Source of the DNA: FEB-25 sp963726315
GTDB taxonomy: Bacteria > Chloroflexota > Anaerolineae > Anaerolineales > UBA4823
Length of the DNA stretch: 64,000 nucleotides
Reading direction: 5' to 3'
NCBI GenBank assembly: GCA_963726315.1
Contig: CAVSBZ010000001.1
Location: forward strand, 124,001 to 188,000
The notes beneath the pieces were generated by a model, which saw only the letters and a list, made by a program, of their open reading frames with translations, did no database searches and had not been told where the DNA came from. How positions within the stretch are numbered: position 1 is the first letter of the stretch; every line of letters starts with the position of its first letter. Shown one piece after another: positions 53,454-63,245 of the stretch. The translations under genes and the position numbers were made by a program.

Positions 53454-54851
53454 TTAATTGGGAGACATGAGAAATGGCACGCGGGCGGTGTAGAACTGCC
53501 ATCTTCCAACAGCTTCGGCTGCCAGGGCGATTAAGAATATGGGTAAAGCCTGCCATGGGCTGTCGAAGTGCGGAAAGAGGGCGGCGAGCAGGGTTGCAAC
53601 AATTACCACAACGAGCAAAACAGTCCGCAGTTTACCAGCCTTGCGGGAAGATGAGTTTTGAGCGGTCAGCATCAAGCCCAGTTCCACTATCAGGGCAGCG
53701 CAGGCAGTGATCAACCAGCCCTCCTTTGGTAGAAACAGGTTTATTCCGAGAGTCCCTAAGACTATTGCACTCAGGAAGAAGGTTACCGGTGTACGCCAGC
53801 TGTTCCAAGGAGCAACCGCCCGCAGAAGATATACTCGCGACATGCTGTAAATCAATCCAAGTCCCACTATGACCATCAGCCAGGGACCAGGAGAAGCTTT
53901 CCAAAACCATTGGGCTCCAGCTGTCACTGCCCAGGCGGCACCAAACAAACCAACCATAAGAATCTCGCGACTCAACCACGATTTTTTGAGGTGGATGACC
54001 GCACGCCAGGCGTTACGTTTCCTGCCCAGGTGCAGGAATGAAATTAATCCTCCAACAGCCCACAGAATGCCAATCGCCAACCACACCAGGTTGGGGACAG
54101 TTGAAAACGCAAGGCTGCACACTGCCAGACCTGCTGCAGTTTGCATTAACAAAGTAAACGCCACCAGAGGCAGCTCGTGCAAACCTGCCTTTTCTCGATT
54201 ATTCTCATAGCTCTGGGGTGGCAGGAGCTCCTCCTGGTTGGCGACGGTTTTCGCCAGGGGGATATTCATGCCTGGGTGTGGTTTGATCGCCAGGTGGGGT
54301 TCGGTGCGCGAGTAACGGGGTAATGGGAAGGGGTGCTCACTCGCCGGGAGCTGCCATAAGCTCAGGCTTTGTTTGCCAGATGCCAACTTTTCAGTCGACC
54401 CATAATCCAATACCCGCAACGGGCAGGCGGCAACACAGCTCGGAGGTGAGCCCGCATCGATGGCATCATAGCAAAAGTTGCATTTGGTCATGATGCCACG
54501 CTGGTCATCATACTGCGGTACGCCATAAGGACACGCCCAGGCACAGTAACCGCAGCCCATGCATTTGGAGGCCTCAATGAAAACGATACCATCGGGGCGG
54601 ACGATATAAGCATCGGTTGGACAGACTCCGGCGCATTTGGGATGAGTGCAATGATTGCAGGCTAGTGAGAGATTGTAAGCAAAAACGCTGTTTTCCCAGG
54701 CTCTACCATCCGATTGCCATTCACCCCCTGAGACCTCAACCACGCGCCGCCACAGGATTCCAACCGGGAGCTGGTTCTTGTCCTTACAGGCTTCCTGGCA
54801 GGCTTTGCAGCCTGAACAGGCACTTGCGTCAAAGCTAAATGCGTAACTCAT
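53454..54851 (-). CDS. fused DmsB-DmsC: four-cluster ferredoxin plus membrane anchor
   Basis: 465 residues. Residues 1-190 are a DmsB-type subunit with four [4Fe-4S] cysteine groups (CSGCKACQEACK; CNHCTHPKCAGVCP; CMGCGYCAWACP; CNFCYD...CVAACP). From about 220 the chain continues as a DmsC-type anchor with eight membrane helices (FTLLMQTAAGLAVCSLAFS, VWLAIGILWAVGGLISFLHL and others). Separate genes are the norm in E. coli, but fusions are known. It passes electrons from menaquinol to the catalytic subunit at 54877. Genes are 25 bases apart. Confidence 0.92.
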   Translation of the reverse strand: MSYAFSFDASACSGCKACQEACKDKNQLPVGILWRRVVEVSGGEWQSDGRAWENSVFAYNLSLACNHCTHPKCAGVCPTDAYIVRPDGIVFIEASKCMGCGYCAWACPYGVPQYDDQRGIMTKCNFCYDAIDAGSPPSCVAACPLRVLDYGSTEKLASGKQSLSLWQLPASEHPFPLPRYSRTEPHLAIKPHPGMNIPLAKTVANQEELLPPQSYENNREKAGLHELPLVAFTLLMQTAAGLAVCSLAFSTVPNLVWLAIGILWAVGGLISFLHLGRKRNAWRAVIHLKKSWLSREILMVGLFGAAWAVTAGAQWFWKASPGPWLMVIVGLGLIYSMSRVYLLRAVAPWNSWRTPVTFFLSAIVLGTLGINLFLPKEGWLITACAALIVELGLMLTAQNSSSRKAGKLRTVLLVVVIVATLLAALFPHFDSPWQALPIFLIALAAEAVGRWQFYTARVPFLMSPN

Positions 54852-54876
54852 TGCCGGATGTGCTCACTCAACGGGT

Positions 54877-57258
54877 TCAAGGTTTCCCCGCAGGTATTGC
54901 CTGATCCTCATGGCTGGTTTTCTCAACCTCTACCATGATGCTGTGTTGGGTCGTGGCAAACGCCAGGGGGGTCCAATGGTGGGAAGTGAGCACATTGATG
55001 CAACCACCTTGATCTACCCCGTTCGCGTCGGGGTTCCACCATGCACCTTGAGGGATATCGACTACACCCGGCAAGATGCGGCTGGTCAGGCGGGCAGGGA
55101 TGACCAGCTCCCCGCGTTCGTTCCACACTCGCACCAGGTCACCATCGCTGATCCCCCTTGCAGCAGCATCGAGAGGGTTAATAAAGATCCGCTGAGGGAA
55201 AGCCTCCTGCAGCCAGTCATTGTTGGCATGCGTGGAATGCACGCGGGCGAGGGTGTGATGACCAATAGCATGCAGAGGGTAGCGTGTCCGACCTCTCACC
55301 CCAGCGGAGGGTGACGCACCGTCTTCGATGGTGGAAGAAATTTGCCGTTCAGGGATGTATTTGGGTATCGCTGGAATCTCGTCTGGTCTATCCATCTCGT
55401 ATAGGGTGTGGGAAAAAATCTCGATTTTTCCACTGGGGGTCTTTAAAGGGTATTTCTGCGGGTCACACCGGAAATCGGCAAAGGCAATTGCCGGCTGGGT
55501 GACCGGTTTTGAGTATGCGCCTAAATTCTGTTCGATGAATGTGGCCAAGCTGGGCAGGTCGGGGAAGCGTGTTTCCCTGAACCGATCGAGGCACCATTCG
55601 ACCCAGGCTTTTTCATCCCGCCCTTCGGTATAAGCTTCTCCGAAACCTAATTCCTCCGCAAGATCAGCGCAGATGCGGTAATCGCTCTTACACTCGTCGA
55701 GAGGTTCCACCAGCTTTGGCTGTAAGATCACCTCATCCCCATACTTCCAGCCATCCTCCACACCCCAGGATTCAAATTGTGTGCAGGCTGGTAGCACGAC
55801 GTCCGCAAATTTAGCAGTGGGGGTCAGGAAGTTATCCTGTGCTACGATGAATTCAACTTTTGACTCGTCCTTTAATATTGCTACCGACCGGTTGATATCG
55901 GCATGCTGGTTGATCAGGCAGTTTGTTGCCACGCTGTAGATCAGCTTGATGTCGGTTGTCAGGCGGGGTGCTCCAATCACACCATCCGCAGAAGTCATCT
56001 CGTGACCCCGCAGGCAGGCTTCACTCCACAGGAATACCGGGATGCTGGCTTTTATTGGATTCACTCCCGCCGGGAAAAGGGTCCAAAACGGGCCGCCATC
56101 CGGTGCCTGGGTGCCTAATCCGCTGGCCCACCCACCCGGTATGCCCACATTGCCGGTGATGGCTGCCAGAACACAGCCAGCACGCACCACCTGTTCGCCA
56201 TAATCACGGCGCTGCATCCCGTAACCCTGGTAAAGCACACCCGGCTTGCACGTCGCATACTCACGCGCGATGCGGGCGATCGTTGCTGCGGGGACGGTGG
56301 TGATCGCTTCAGCCCACTCGGGAGTTTTTGGAACCCCATCGTATGTACCGAGCAGATAATCAGAATAGGTTTCAGCTGCCTCTGCCCCGGCCGGCATTTG
56401 GGAACGATCCCACCCCACGCAATGCGTGCGCACGAAATCGGCATCATATATTTCTTCCGTTAGCATCACATAGGCCATGGCGCTCATCATGGCAGTGTCA
56501 GTACCCGGGCGGATCGGGATCCACTCATCAGCCAGGGCAGCCGCTGAGAGCGAGTGGCGCGGGTCGATGCAGACGACCTTTGCGCCGTTCTCGCGGGCCA
56601 GCTTGACGAAGTAGTCGCTGTTCGTGCCATCGCGCATTTCGGCTGGATTCCAGCCCCACATGATGATGTAGCGGCTGTTGAGCCAATCCTGGCGCTGGTT
56701 ACCGGTGACCAGGGTTCCATAGACGGTGGGAGTGGCGATATTAATTGCTCCCCATGAATACGAGTTGTATATACCGAGACAACCTCCAAACAGGTTCATC
56801 AGGCGGCGAGCAACGTGCGAGCCGTTGAGCTGGTTGTAGCTGCCCGTGCCATAGGGCACAAAAAAGGCTTCATTGCCATATTTCGCTTTGACTCTCTGCA
56901 GCTCTCCAGCCACTAGCTCGATAGCCTGCTCCCAGGTGCAGCGCACAAATTGCCCTTCACCGCGTCTCCCCACACGTTTGAGCGGGAATCGCAAGCGGTC
57001 GGGGTGATATTGTCGGCGCAGGTAGGCACGCCCACGCGCGCAAGCCCGAAGCTGGGGTGCAGCCAGGGTATCTGGACGATCGTCCGTATCCAGGCGGATG
57101 ATTCTGCCATTTGTGACGTGAGCTATGAGCAGGCAGCGACCGCCGCAGTTATGGGCGGGGCAACCCACCCGTATTTGGGAGACCTTATCCACTTTATTAT
57201 CTCGATCAGCCTGTCTGGAAGCAAATAATGTTTTATCTTTTTGATGCAGCCATTTCAT
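54877..57258 (-). CDS. DmsA-like molybdopterin oxidoreductase catalytic subunit
   Basis: 793 residues. N-terminal [4Fe-4S] site CPAHNCGGRCLLIAHV ... LRACARGR, then RLRFPLKRVGRRGEGQFVRCTWEQAIE, IIMWGWNPAEMRDG and a C-terminal MGD-binding domain (RYPLHAIGHHTLARVHST; WWNPDANGVDQGGCINVL). YNSYSWGAI near residue 175 is where DmsA carries its Mo-ligand serine. I see no twin-arginine signal, so it may work in the cytoplasm. TATACT lies six bases before the ATG, which suggests a leaderless mRNA. Substrate (DMSO, TMAO, other S/N-oxide, or selenate-like) unknown. Confidence 0.92.
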   Translation of the reverse strand: MKWLHQKDKTLFASRQADRDNKVDKVSQIRVGCPAHNCGGRCLLIAHVTNGRIIRLDTDDRPDTLAAPQLRACARGRAYLRRQYHPDRLRFPLKRVGRRGEGQFVRCTWEQAIELVAGELQRVKAKYGNEAFFVPYGTGSYNQLNGSHVARRLMNLFGGCLGIYNSYSWGAINIATPTVYGTLVTGNQRQDWLNSRYIIMWGWNPAEMRDGTNSDYFVKLARENGAKVVCIDPRHSLSAAALADEWIPIRPGTDTAMMSAMAYVMLTEEIYDADFVRTHCVGWDRSQMPAGAEAAETYSDYLLGTYDGVPKTPEWAEAITTVPAATIARIAREYATCKPGVLYQGYGMQRRDYGEQVVRAGCVLAAITGNVGIPGGWASGLGTQAPDGGPFWTLFPAGVNPIKASIPVFLWSEACLRGHEMTSADGVIGAPRLTTDIKLIYSVATNCLINQHADINRSVAILKDESKVEFIVAQDNFLTPTAKFADVVLPACTQFESWGVEDGWKYGDEVILQPKLVEPLDECKSDYRICADLAEELGFGEAYTEGRDEKAWVEWCLDRFRETRFPDLPSLATFIEQNLGAYSKPVTQPAIAFADFRCDPQKYPLKTPSGKIEIFSHTLYEMDRPDEIPAIPKYIPERQISSTIEDGASPSAGVRGRTRYPLHAIGHHTLARVHSTHANNDWLQEAFPQRIFINPLDAAARGISDGDLVRVWNERGELVIPARLTSRILPGVVDIPQGAWWNPDANGVDQGGCINVLTSHHWTPLAFATTQHSIMVEVEKTSHEDQAIPAGKP

Positions 57259-57509
57259 GTTACCAGTATAAAGTATCTGGCAGGCTGAGAGAAGTGACAG
57301 AGGTCACATAAAATGCTAAACCACACCCTGCGCTCACTAGATACGGCAAACAGCTCGGATTCGCTGATTATCAATATATATACCGGTCAACAAGAAAATA
57401 CCGCCGTTCAGGCGTAAGGGTTACCAGAAAATTCGGGGTGACCCAATACAAGCACAATTCACTTCATCGGGAACACTGAGCAATATGAGTGTATGATGAA
57501 TGTTTATAT

Positions 57510-57555
57510 ATTGTATAGATATTGTATTGTTATTGTATACATTATGGATTATAAT
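57510..57555 (+). promoter_or_regulatory. three 11-bp-phased ATTGTAT repeats before the ABC exporter promoter
   Basis: ATTGTAT at 57510, 57521 and 57532: seven-base half-sites with four-base spacers, immediately upstream of TATAAT at 57550-57555. The layout resembles heptamer repeats bound by SARP/OmpR-fold activators. The remainder of 57259-57620 shows no gene. Confidence 0.55.
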
Positions 57556-57620
57556 TGTCTTGTTGCAAATAAGAACTGGTCATTCATAGGAAATATCAGA
57601 AGACCAATGAAGGAGAAAAA

Positions 57621-58619
57621 ATGAGCGACCGTGAGATAGTAGTTCAAGATTTGGTAAAGACTTATTCGGGCAAGGTGAATGCCGTAAAGGGAGTAAGCTT
57701 CAAGGTAGAGGCAGGCAAAATCTTTGGTTTTCTCGGACCGAACGGCGCTGGGAAGAGCACCACGATCAAGATTCTAACCACCCTGGCGCTCCCAACCTCC
57801 GGATGGGGCAGGGTCGGGGGGTTCGACATTGTGAGCCAGGCAACAGACGTGCGGCGTGTTGCCGGTGTGGCTTTGCAAGATATCGGCATCGATCCGCTGA
57901 TGAAATCCATGGAATTGCTTGTCCTTCAAGGGCGCTTGTTTGGCGCCAGTAAATCTGAAGCGACCACCCGTGCCAGCGAATTGCTGGAGCTGGTGCAGCT
58001 GACTGATGCCGCAGATCGCAGGGTGGGCACTTATAGCGGTGGGATGCGCCGTCGCCTCGACTTAGCCCTGGCACTGGTACACCAACCCAAAGTGTTGTTC
58101 CTCGATGAGCCCACCACGGGTCTCGACCCGGTCAGCCGTAGGGATGTTTGGCGGGAAGTCCGCCGCCTGAACCGCGAGATTGGAATAACGATTTTCCTAA
58201 CCACACAATATTTGGAAGAAGCTGATGAGCTTGCCGACACGGTGGCCATCATCGTTGATGGGAAGATCGCCACGGAAGGTACGCCGGCAAAACTCAAAGC
58301 CGCCCTGGGTGAGGAATCGATCAACCTGGTCTTTGAGACCCCGGAAATTGCTGAAAGAGGTCGGTCATCCCTCGAACAGATCGGCGACCGAACCCAATTG
58401 GATCGCGACACTGTTCGGCTTTATTTAAGCAAAGCCGCGGGCTCCATTCCGATGGTGATTAACCAGCTTCAGCTGGCTGGAGTATCACCCGTTTCTCTAA
58501 CCCTCACTCAACCGACCCTCGATGATGTTTTTCTGCAGGTTACCGGGCAGCGCCTGGTGGCATCTGAGGCCGCTAATCCTAAAAAAACCCGTGCTAACCG
58601 ACAGGCGGAGGTAAATTAA
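57621..58619 (+). CDS. ABC exporter ATP-binding protein (DrrA-like)
   Basis: 332 residues. Walker A FLGPNGAGKSTTIKIL (about 36-51), Q-loop VALQDIGIDPLM, signature YSGGMRRRLDLALAL (about 138-152), Walker B VLFLDEPTTGLDP and H-switch ITIFLTTQYLEEAD. The C-terminal extension after about 230 with GTPAKLKAALGEESINLVFE and TLDDVFLQVTGQRL is typical of the daunorubicin-resistance/NodI subgroup. It works with the permease two bases downstream. SD GAAGGAG. Confidence 0.94.
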   Translation: MSDREIVVQDLVKTYSGKVNAVKGVSFKVEAGKIFGFLGPNGAGKSTTIKILTTLALPTSGWGRVGGFDIVSQATDVRRVAGVALQDIGIDPLMKSMELLVLQGRLFGASKSEATTRASELLELVQLTDAADRRVGTYSGGMRRRLDLALALVHQPKVLFLDEPTTGLDPVSRRDVWREVRRLNREIGITIFLTTQYLEEADELADTVAIIVDGKIATEGTPAKLKAALGEESINLVFETPEIAERGRSSLEQIGDRTQLDRDTVRLYLSKAAGSIPMVINQLQLAGVSPVSLTLTQPTLDDVFLQVTGQRLVASEAANPKKTRANRQAEVN

Positions 58620-58621
58620 TC

Positions 58622-59446
58622 ATGGACACACAAGTTACTGCACTCTCTGTTGAACAGCCTGGAAAAAACAGTACCCTTTCACTTCCAGTGCACATTTACC
58701 TGTTGGCTGTTCGTACGCTGACCACTATACTACGCACACCGGAAGCATTGCTGCCGCCTCTGGCGATCAGTATCTTTTTCTTAGTGATCTACCAATCGAC
58801 GCTGGGGAAAGCATCCAGTTTTATACCCGGCATCGGAGGAAGTTATCTGGGATTTATCCTGCCGCTCTCTATCGTTAGCGGGTCTCTTTCTGGGTCTGGC
58901 ATTGCTGCCCAGAACCTGGTGCGGGACATCGAACGCGGCTATTTTGATAAATTACTGCTCACCCCGGTCCGCCGGGCGGCATTTTTGCTTGCTCCAATCC
59001 TGGCTGGTGCGGTTATCCTGGGGATCCAATCGACGATTGTCGTCGCGGTTGGTCTTCTGATGGGTCTTAAACCCGCCACCGGGCTTCCGGGTCTGCTGGT
59101 GGTTATAGGACTGGGAGTATTACTCGGGCTTGGTTTTGCCGGGTTCACCGTTTCAGCTGCCCTGGGGAGTGGGAGTGCGGCTGCCACACAAGGCGCCAGC
59201 TTCTTGTTCTTCCCTCTCACCTTCCTGGCCCCCACCTTCGTGCCACTGGCGCTGCTTTCGGGGTGGCTGGCGGTAGCCGCCAGGCTCAATCCCATCACCT
59301 ATGTGCTGGAGGCGATGCGCACACTGCTCAATACTGGATGGGATGCGCGCGCCATCGGTGTTGCCATCCTGGCTTGTCTGCTGCTTGCAATAGCGATGTA
59401 CGCTTTGGCAGTCTTTGCCCTGGGCGTGCGAACCCGCCGTTCCTGA
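58622..59446 (+). CDS. ABC-2 type exporter permease (DrrB-like)
   Basis: 274 residues with about six membrane helices. VRTLTTILRTPEALLPPLAISIFFLVIYQSTLGKA at the N-terminus, DIERGYFDKLLLTPVRRAAFLL (the ABC-2 coupling loop) and FFPLTFLAPTFVPLALLSGWLAVAARLNPITYVLEAMRTLL at the C-terminal half are family signatures. It is coupled to the ATPase gene. The exported compound (drug, lipid or other) cannot be told. Confidence 0.93.
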   Translation: MDTQVTALSVEQPGKNSTLSLPVHIYLLAVRTLTTILRTPEALLPPLAISIFFLVIYQSTLGKASSFIPGIGGSYLGFILPLSIVSGSLSGSGIAAQNLVRDIERGYFDKLLLTPVRRAAFLLAPILAGAVILGIQSTIVVAVGLLMGLKPATGLPGLLVVIGLGVLLGLGFAGFTVSAALGSGSAAATQGASFLFFPLTFLAPTFVPLALLSGWLAVAARLNPITYVLEAMRTLLNTGWDARAIGVAILACLLLAIAMYALAVFALGVRTRRS

Positions 59447-59751
59447 TATTTTCAAGATTGATTGGAGTGAAAATTGATTGGGCTGTCTAAAAAGTGGGGG
59501 CGCACCTATCCGGTTTGGTTTTAGACCGGAGGTTTGCGCTCCTACCGCTGGATAGGAAGAATAATAACAATACTTTTGAGATAGCCGCCAGGTTATTTGC
59601 CCGTGAATACGATAAACGAGTATAGCATGAGTTCACCGATGAGCGAGTAAAATAGACGGATTTTGCCTTCGCCCTCTATACGTGCTATACTAAGCACCAC
59701 TCAAAAGGTAAAGGGGAGAATCTAGCGAAAGAAACTTGAAAGGAGCCGTTC
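59447..59751. other. intergenic region with inverted repeat
   Basis: CCTATCC (59505-59511) and GGATAGG (59550-59556) flank an inner CCGGT/ACCGG pair. The block reads like a short dispersed element or a transcription stop without T-run. Downstream lies the promoter of the glycyl radical operon. Confidence 0.4.
59663..59691 (+). promoter_or_regulatory. promoter of the glycyl radical enzyme operon
   Basis: TTGCCT (59663-59668), 17 bases, TATACT (59686-59691), about 60 bases before the ATG. AAAGGAG precedes the start. Confidence 0.6.
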
Positions 59752-62271
59752 ATGGCGACTGTTGTCCGCGACCAACCCCGCTACGCAATTAAAACAGCTA
59801 CAAATCTTTCCTCGCGCATCCAATGGTTGCGCGATTATTATTTCAAGGGCGTAAAGCGCCCGTGGAACAATGAATACACCTCCTGGACAACCGGGACACC
59901 CTGGGATTTTCAGTATAACGAGCTAACTTTTTACATCGTCCCTGAAACGTACTCTTTCCTGCAAACATTCCGCTCTGCTTTCAAGCAGGTGGCGCGTCCC
60001 ATCGAATTGGACCCGGAATTTTGGAAATGGTCTCTACCCGAGCGTCGCGCCTGGTTTAACCGTGAAGTGATGGTGCACTACCTGCCCCAAGAAATCCTTC
60101 CCGGTGATTTGATCGCCGGAGGACGTTTCAATATAATGACCTCCGCCTGCCTGACTGAAAAGGAAACCAGGCAGCGTGATAGCCTGGTATATGGGCCAAA
60201 CGGCAGTCGAGCCAGCATGTTGTGGTTTCATAACCACGGCTTTGGCAATGTAGGGGCTACCTCCGGGCATCTCATCCCTGACTATGGGCGCATCATCCGC
60301 GAGGGTTGGAAGGCAGTCTACGCCGAGCTGGAGCAAATACATGCTGCCCTCAGCAGCGCTGAAAAAGCCGGTAAAAAAGGTGGGCAGCTGAGGGCGATGA
60401 TGGTTGCCGCAACGATGCCGCGCGACCTGGCGGCCGAATACCGTCGAGTATGTGCCAATCTCGCAGAATCTGAGCCAGATGCGAGTCGCCGGGAGGAACT
60501 GACTCACATGGCAGATAACCTGGCGCGTGTGCCCTGGGAGCCGCCACAGACGTTCTGGGAGGCGATTCAAGCGCTGTGGCTGACCCACATGCTGGTGATG
60601 GCTGACGAAAATTATCCCGGCCCAGGCGATTCTTTCGGCAGGCTTGATCAATACCTGTACCCTTTGTGGAAGAAATCGATCGCTGAAGGGATGGACCCCG
60701 AATTTGGCAAGGAAATCCTAAAATGCTTCTGGATCCACTGCAACACGGCATACGATAGCATGATCCGTACCGGTGGCAATCAGGGGATAACGGCGGGTTA
60801 TGGCCAGTTGTTTACCATTTCGGGTATGGGTGCCGGTGGGGTAGATATGTCCAATGATCTCACCTATATCCTGCTGGATGTAATCGACGAGATGTCACCC
60901 ATCCTGGAACCCAAGCCGAATGTGCGCCTGCACCGGAACACACCCGAGCCACTGCTCACCCGGGTGGTGGATATGATCGCTTCCAGCCAGGGCTCGCCTT
61001 TCCTGCTCAATTTCGATGAGCGGTCGATGGCAGGGATGATGCTCCAGGCGAAAAAATCAAAAGCGACCGCCCTGATCAACGAGCAGAATGTTTTCGATTA
61101 TGCCCCGGTGGGTTGCCTGGAAAACACGATGGTGGGCAATGATCGCTCGGGCACGGTGGACGCCAACCTGAATTTACTCAAAGCAGTGGAGCTGACCCTA
61201 ACAGGTGGTTTTGATCTGCTGCCTTTCACCGACCCGATCAGCGGAAAAGTGGATGAACCTAAACGTTGGGGTGAGTCTACCGGTGATCCAGCTCAATTTG
61301 GAACCTGGGAACAGTTTTGGCAGGCCTATGCCACCCAAACGCGGGCCATTATCCGCCGCATCGTGGAGCTTTATGAACAAAGCGAATCCCTACGGGCGCG
61401 CTTCGGTCCGACGCCATACCTCTCCTGCATGGTCAAAGGCTGCGCTCAAAACGGATTGGATATTACGGAGGGCGGTGCAGAGCTGGGATACGTTACCATC
61501 GAGGCGGTGACGTACGCCACCACGGTGGATTCGCTCCTGGCGGTGAAGTATCTCGTCTACGAATACAAGGTATGCACTATGACCGAGCTCATCCAGGCAC
61601 TGCGCGATAATTGGGTCGGTCATGAAGTCTTGCAGGCGCACTCCCTGCATAAAGCTCCTAAATACGGCCGCGATGATGAGGCTGCCGATAACCTGGCACG
61701 CCAGGTGATGGAGCTATGGACAGAAGAAACCTGGAAGTACCGCACCAAATCGACAGGTCGTCAGTTCCGCCCCGGCATGTTGAGTTGGAACTACTGGGTG
61801 GCCGATTCCTTTATCCTGCCTGCCAGCCCCGATGGGCGTCCACAGGGTAAATTCCTATCCAATGCGCTGTGCCCCTCCAACGGTGCCGATACCAATGGTC
61901 CAACAGCTAACGTCAATTCGGTTGGTAAGGTTCTGGGCGGCAAGGCCGCCGATGGCAAGGGCGATTGGGGCGAATACCTGAACCTGCTGCCCAATGGCGG
62001 CAGCCACACCATGACCTTCAACCCTTCCATCTTCCGCGACCCCGAGCACCGCGAGAAATTCAAAGCCTTCCTGCGGGGCTACATTGAAAACGGCGGTTCT
62101 GCGCTGCAAATTAACCTGATCAATGCGGATCTTCTCCGCGACGCCCAGAAAAACCCTGAGAATTACCGGCATTTGCTGGTACGTATCACGGGTTACAACG
62201 CCTATTTCACTTCGATTGGGCGTGAATTGCAGAACGAGATCATCGCCCGCGAAAGTCATCAGATGCGATGA
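59752..62271 (+). CDS. glycyl radical enzyme of unassigned substrate (PflD-like)
   Basis: 839 residues. Thiyl site YAPVGCLENTMVGND with Cys455 and Glu457 (GCxE type, unlike the CC pair of pyruvate formate-lyase) and glycyl-radical loop RITGYNAYFTSIGREL with Gly814. This fits the lineage of dehydratases, decarboxylases and C-N/C-S lyases. The N-terminus carries YYFKGVKRPWNNEY and WTTGTPWDFQYNELTFYIVPE, a start that makes me think of arylacetate decarboxylases, but only weakly. The enzyme is oxygen-sensitive and needs the activase encoded next, whose start overlaps its stop. Confidence 0.92.
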   Translation: MATVVRDQPRYAIKTATNLSSRIQWLRDYYFKGVKRPWNNEYTSWTTGTPWDFQYNELTFYIVPETYSFLQTFRSAFKQVARPIELDPEFWKWSLPERRAWFNREVMVHYLPQEILPGDLIAGGRFNIMTSACLTEKETRQRDSLVYGPNGSRASMLWFHNHGFGNVGATSGHLIPDYGRIIREGWKAVYAELEQIHAALSSAEKAGKKGGQLRAMMVAATMPRDLAAEYRRVCANLAESEPDASRREELTHMADNLARVPWEPPQTFWEAIQALWLTHMLVMADENYPGPGDSFGRLDQYLYPLWKKSIAEGMDPEFGKEILKCFWIHCNTAYDSMIRTGGNQGITAGYGQLFTISGMGAGGVDMSNDLTYILLDVIDEMSPILEPKPNVRLHRNTPEPLLTRVVDMIASSQGSPFLLNFDERSMAGMMLQAKKSKATALINEQNVFDYAPVGCLENTMVGNDRSGTVDANLNLLKAVELTLTGGFDLLPFTDPISGKVDEPKRWGESTGDPAQFGTWEQFWQAYATQTRAIIRRIVELYEQSESLRARFGPTPYLSCMVKGCAQNGLDITEGGAELGYVTIEAVTYATTVDSLLAVKYLVYEYKVCTMTELIQALRDNWVGHEVLQAHSLHKAPKYGRDDEAADNLARQVMELWTEETWKYRTKSTGRQFRPGMLSWNYWVADSFILPASPDGRPQGKFLSNALCPSNGADTNGPTANVNSVGKVLGGKAADGKGDWGEYLNLLPNGGSHTMTFNPSIFRDPEHREKFKAFLRGYIENGGSALQINLINADLLRDAQKNPENYRHLLVRITGYNAYFTSIGRELQNEIIARESHQMR

Positions 62272-63236
62272 TGCCTTTGAGCGGAAATATCCTACACCTT
62301 CAGCGCTTTTCCACTGAAGATGGACCAGGTATTCGTACCACGGTCTTCTTTAAAGGTTGTCCCTTACGCTGCCGATGGTGCCATAACCCTGAAAGCCTCT
62401 CAGCCAGACCGCAAATACAATGGTTTGCAATCCGCTGCCTGGGGTGTGATACCTGTCTGACCGCCTGTGCGGATAACTGCCTGACTCGAACAGATTCTGG
62501 GCTCAATATTGACCAGGTTCAATGTAACGGATGCGGACGATGTGCAGAAGCCTGCCCCGCTGGGGCTATTGAGCTGTTGGGCGAGACCACATCCGTGGAT
62601 GAGCTGCTGATTGAGCTGCGCAAGGACCGTGCTTACTACGATAAATCGGATGGTGGGGTGACGCTTTCAGGCGGTGAGCCAACTTTGCAGTCTGATTTTG
62701 CCGAGGCAGTGCTGCGCGAGCTGAAATCGGAGGGGATCGCTACCGCCCTCGACACGTGTGGGCAGTGCCAGGTAGATACCCTGGACCGCCTGCTACCCTT
62801 CACAGACCTGGTGTTATTCGATCTGAAACTGTTCGACGCTGAGCTGCATCGTCAGTTTACCGGCAGCTCGAATCGCCAGATCCTGGATAACCTGCTCCAC
62901 CTGCTCGACCTGCAGCGCAGCCAGTCATGGCCATTCAAACTTTGGATCCGCACCCCGCTGATCCCCCAGGCGACCGCCACCTACGACAATCTGACTGCCC
63001 TGGGATACTACCTTAGTGATGAACTTACTGGAGGGGTGGAACGCTGGGAATTGTGTGCCTTCAACAACCTGTGCCGCGACCAGTATACCCGCCTTGGCAT
63101 GGAATGGTGGTATGCCCATACCCCGCTGATGACCACTGCCGAGCTGGCTGAATACGAGCAGATGGCAAAAAGCGCCTTCAACCACCCGGAAATCGTTCAT
63201 GCTACTGGTGCCACCCGACCAGATGAGCCTATATAG
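62268..63236 (+). CDS. glycyl-radical enzyme activating enzyme (radical SAM)
   Basis: 322 residues. The radical SAM cluster site is CPLRCRWCHNPE (C-x3-C-x2-C, about 31-42). An inserted ferredoxin-like domain (about 58-105) has two more cluster motifs, CLGCDTCLTACADNC and CNGCGRCAEACPAG, as in activases of GCxE-type glycyl radical enzymes and not in PflA. GGVTLSGGEPTLQ follows (SAM-binding). It generates the glycyl radical on the enzyme upstream, with which it overlaps by four bases. Confidence 0.94.
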   Translation: MMPLSGNILHLQRFSTEDGPGIRTTVFFKGCPLRCRWCHNPESLSARPQIQWFAIRCLGCDTCLTACADNCLTRTDSGLNIDQVQCNGCGRCAEACPAGAIELLGETTSVDELLIELRKDRAYYDKSDGGVTLSGGEPTLQSDFAEAVLRELKSEGIATALDTCGQCQVDTLDRLLPFTDLVLFDLKLFDAELHRQFTGSSNRQILDNLLHLLDLQRSQSWPFKLWIRTPLIPQATATYDNLTALGYYLSDELTGGVERWELCAFNNLCRDQYTRLGMEWWYAHTPLMTTAELAEYEQMAKSAFNHPEIVHATGATRPDEPI

Positions 63237-63245
63237 GAGTTGAAC

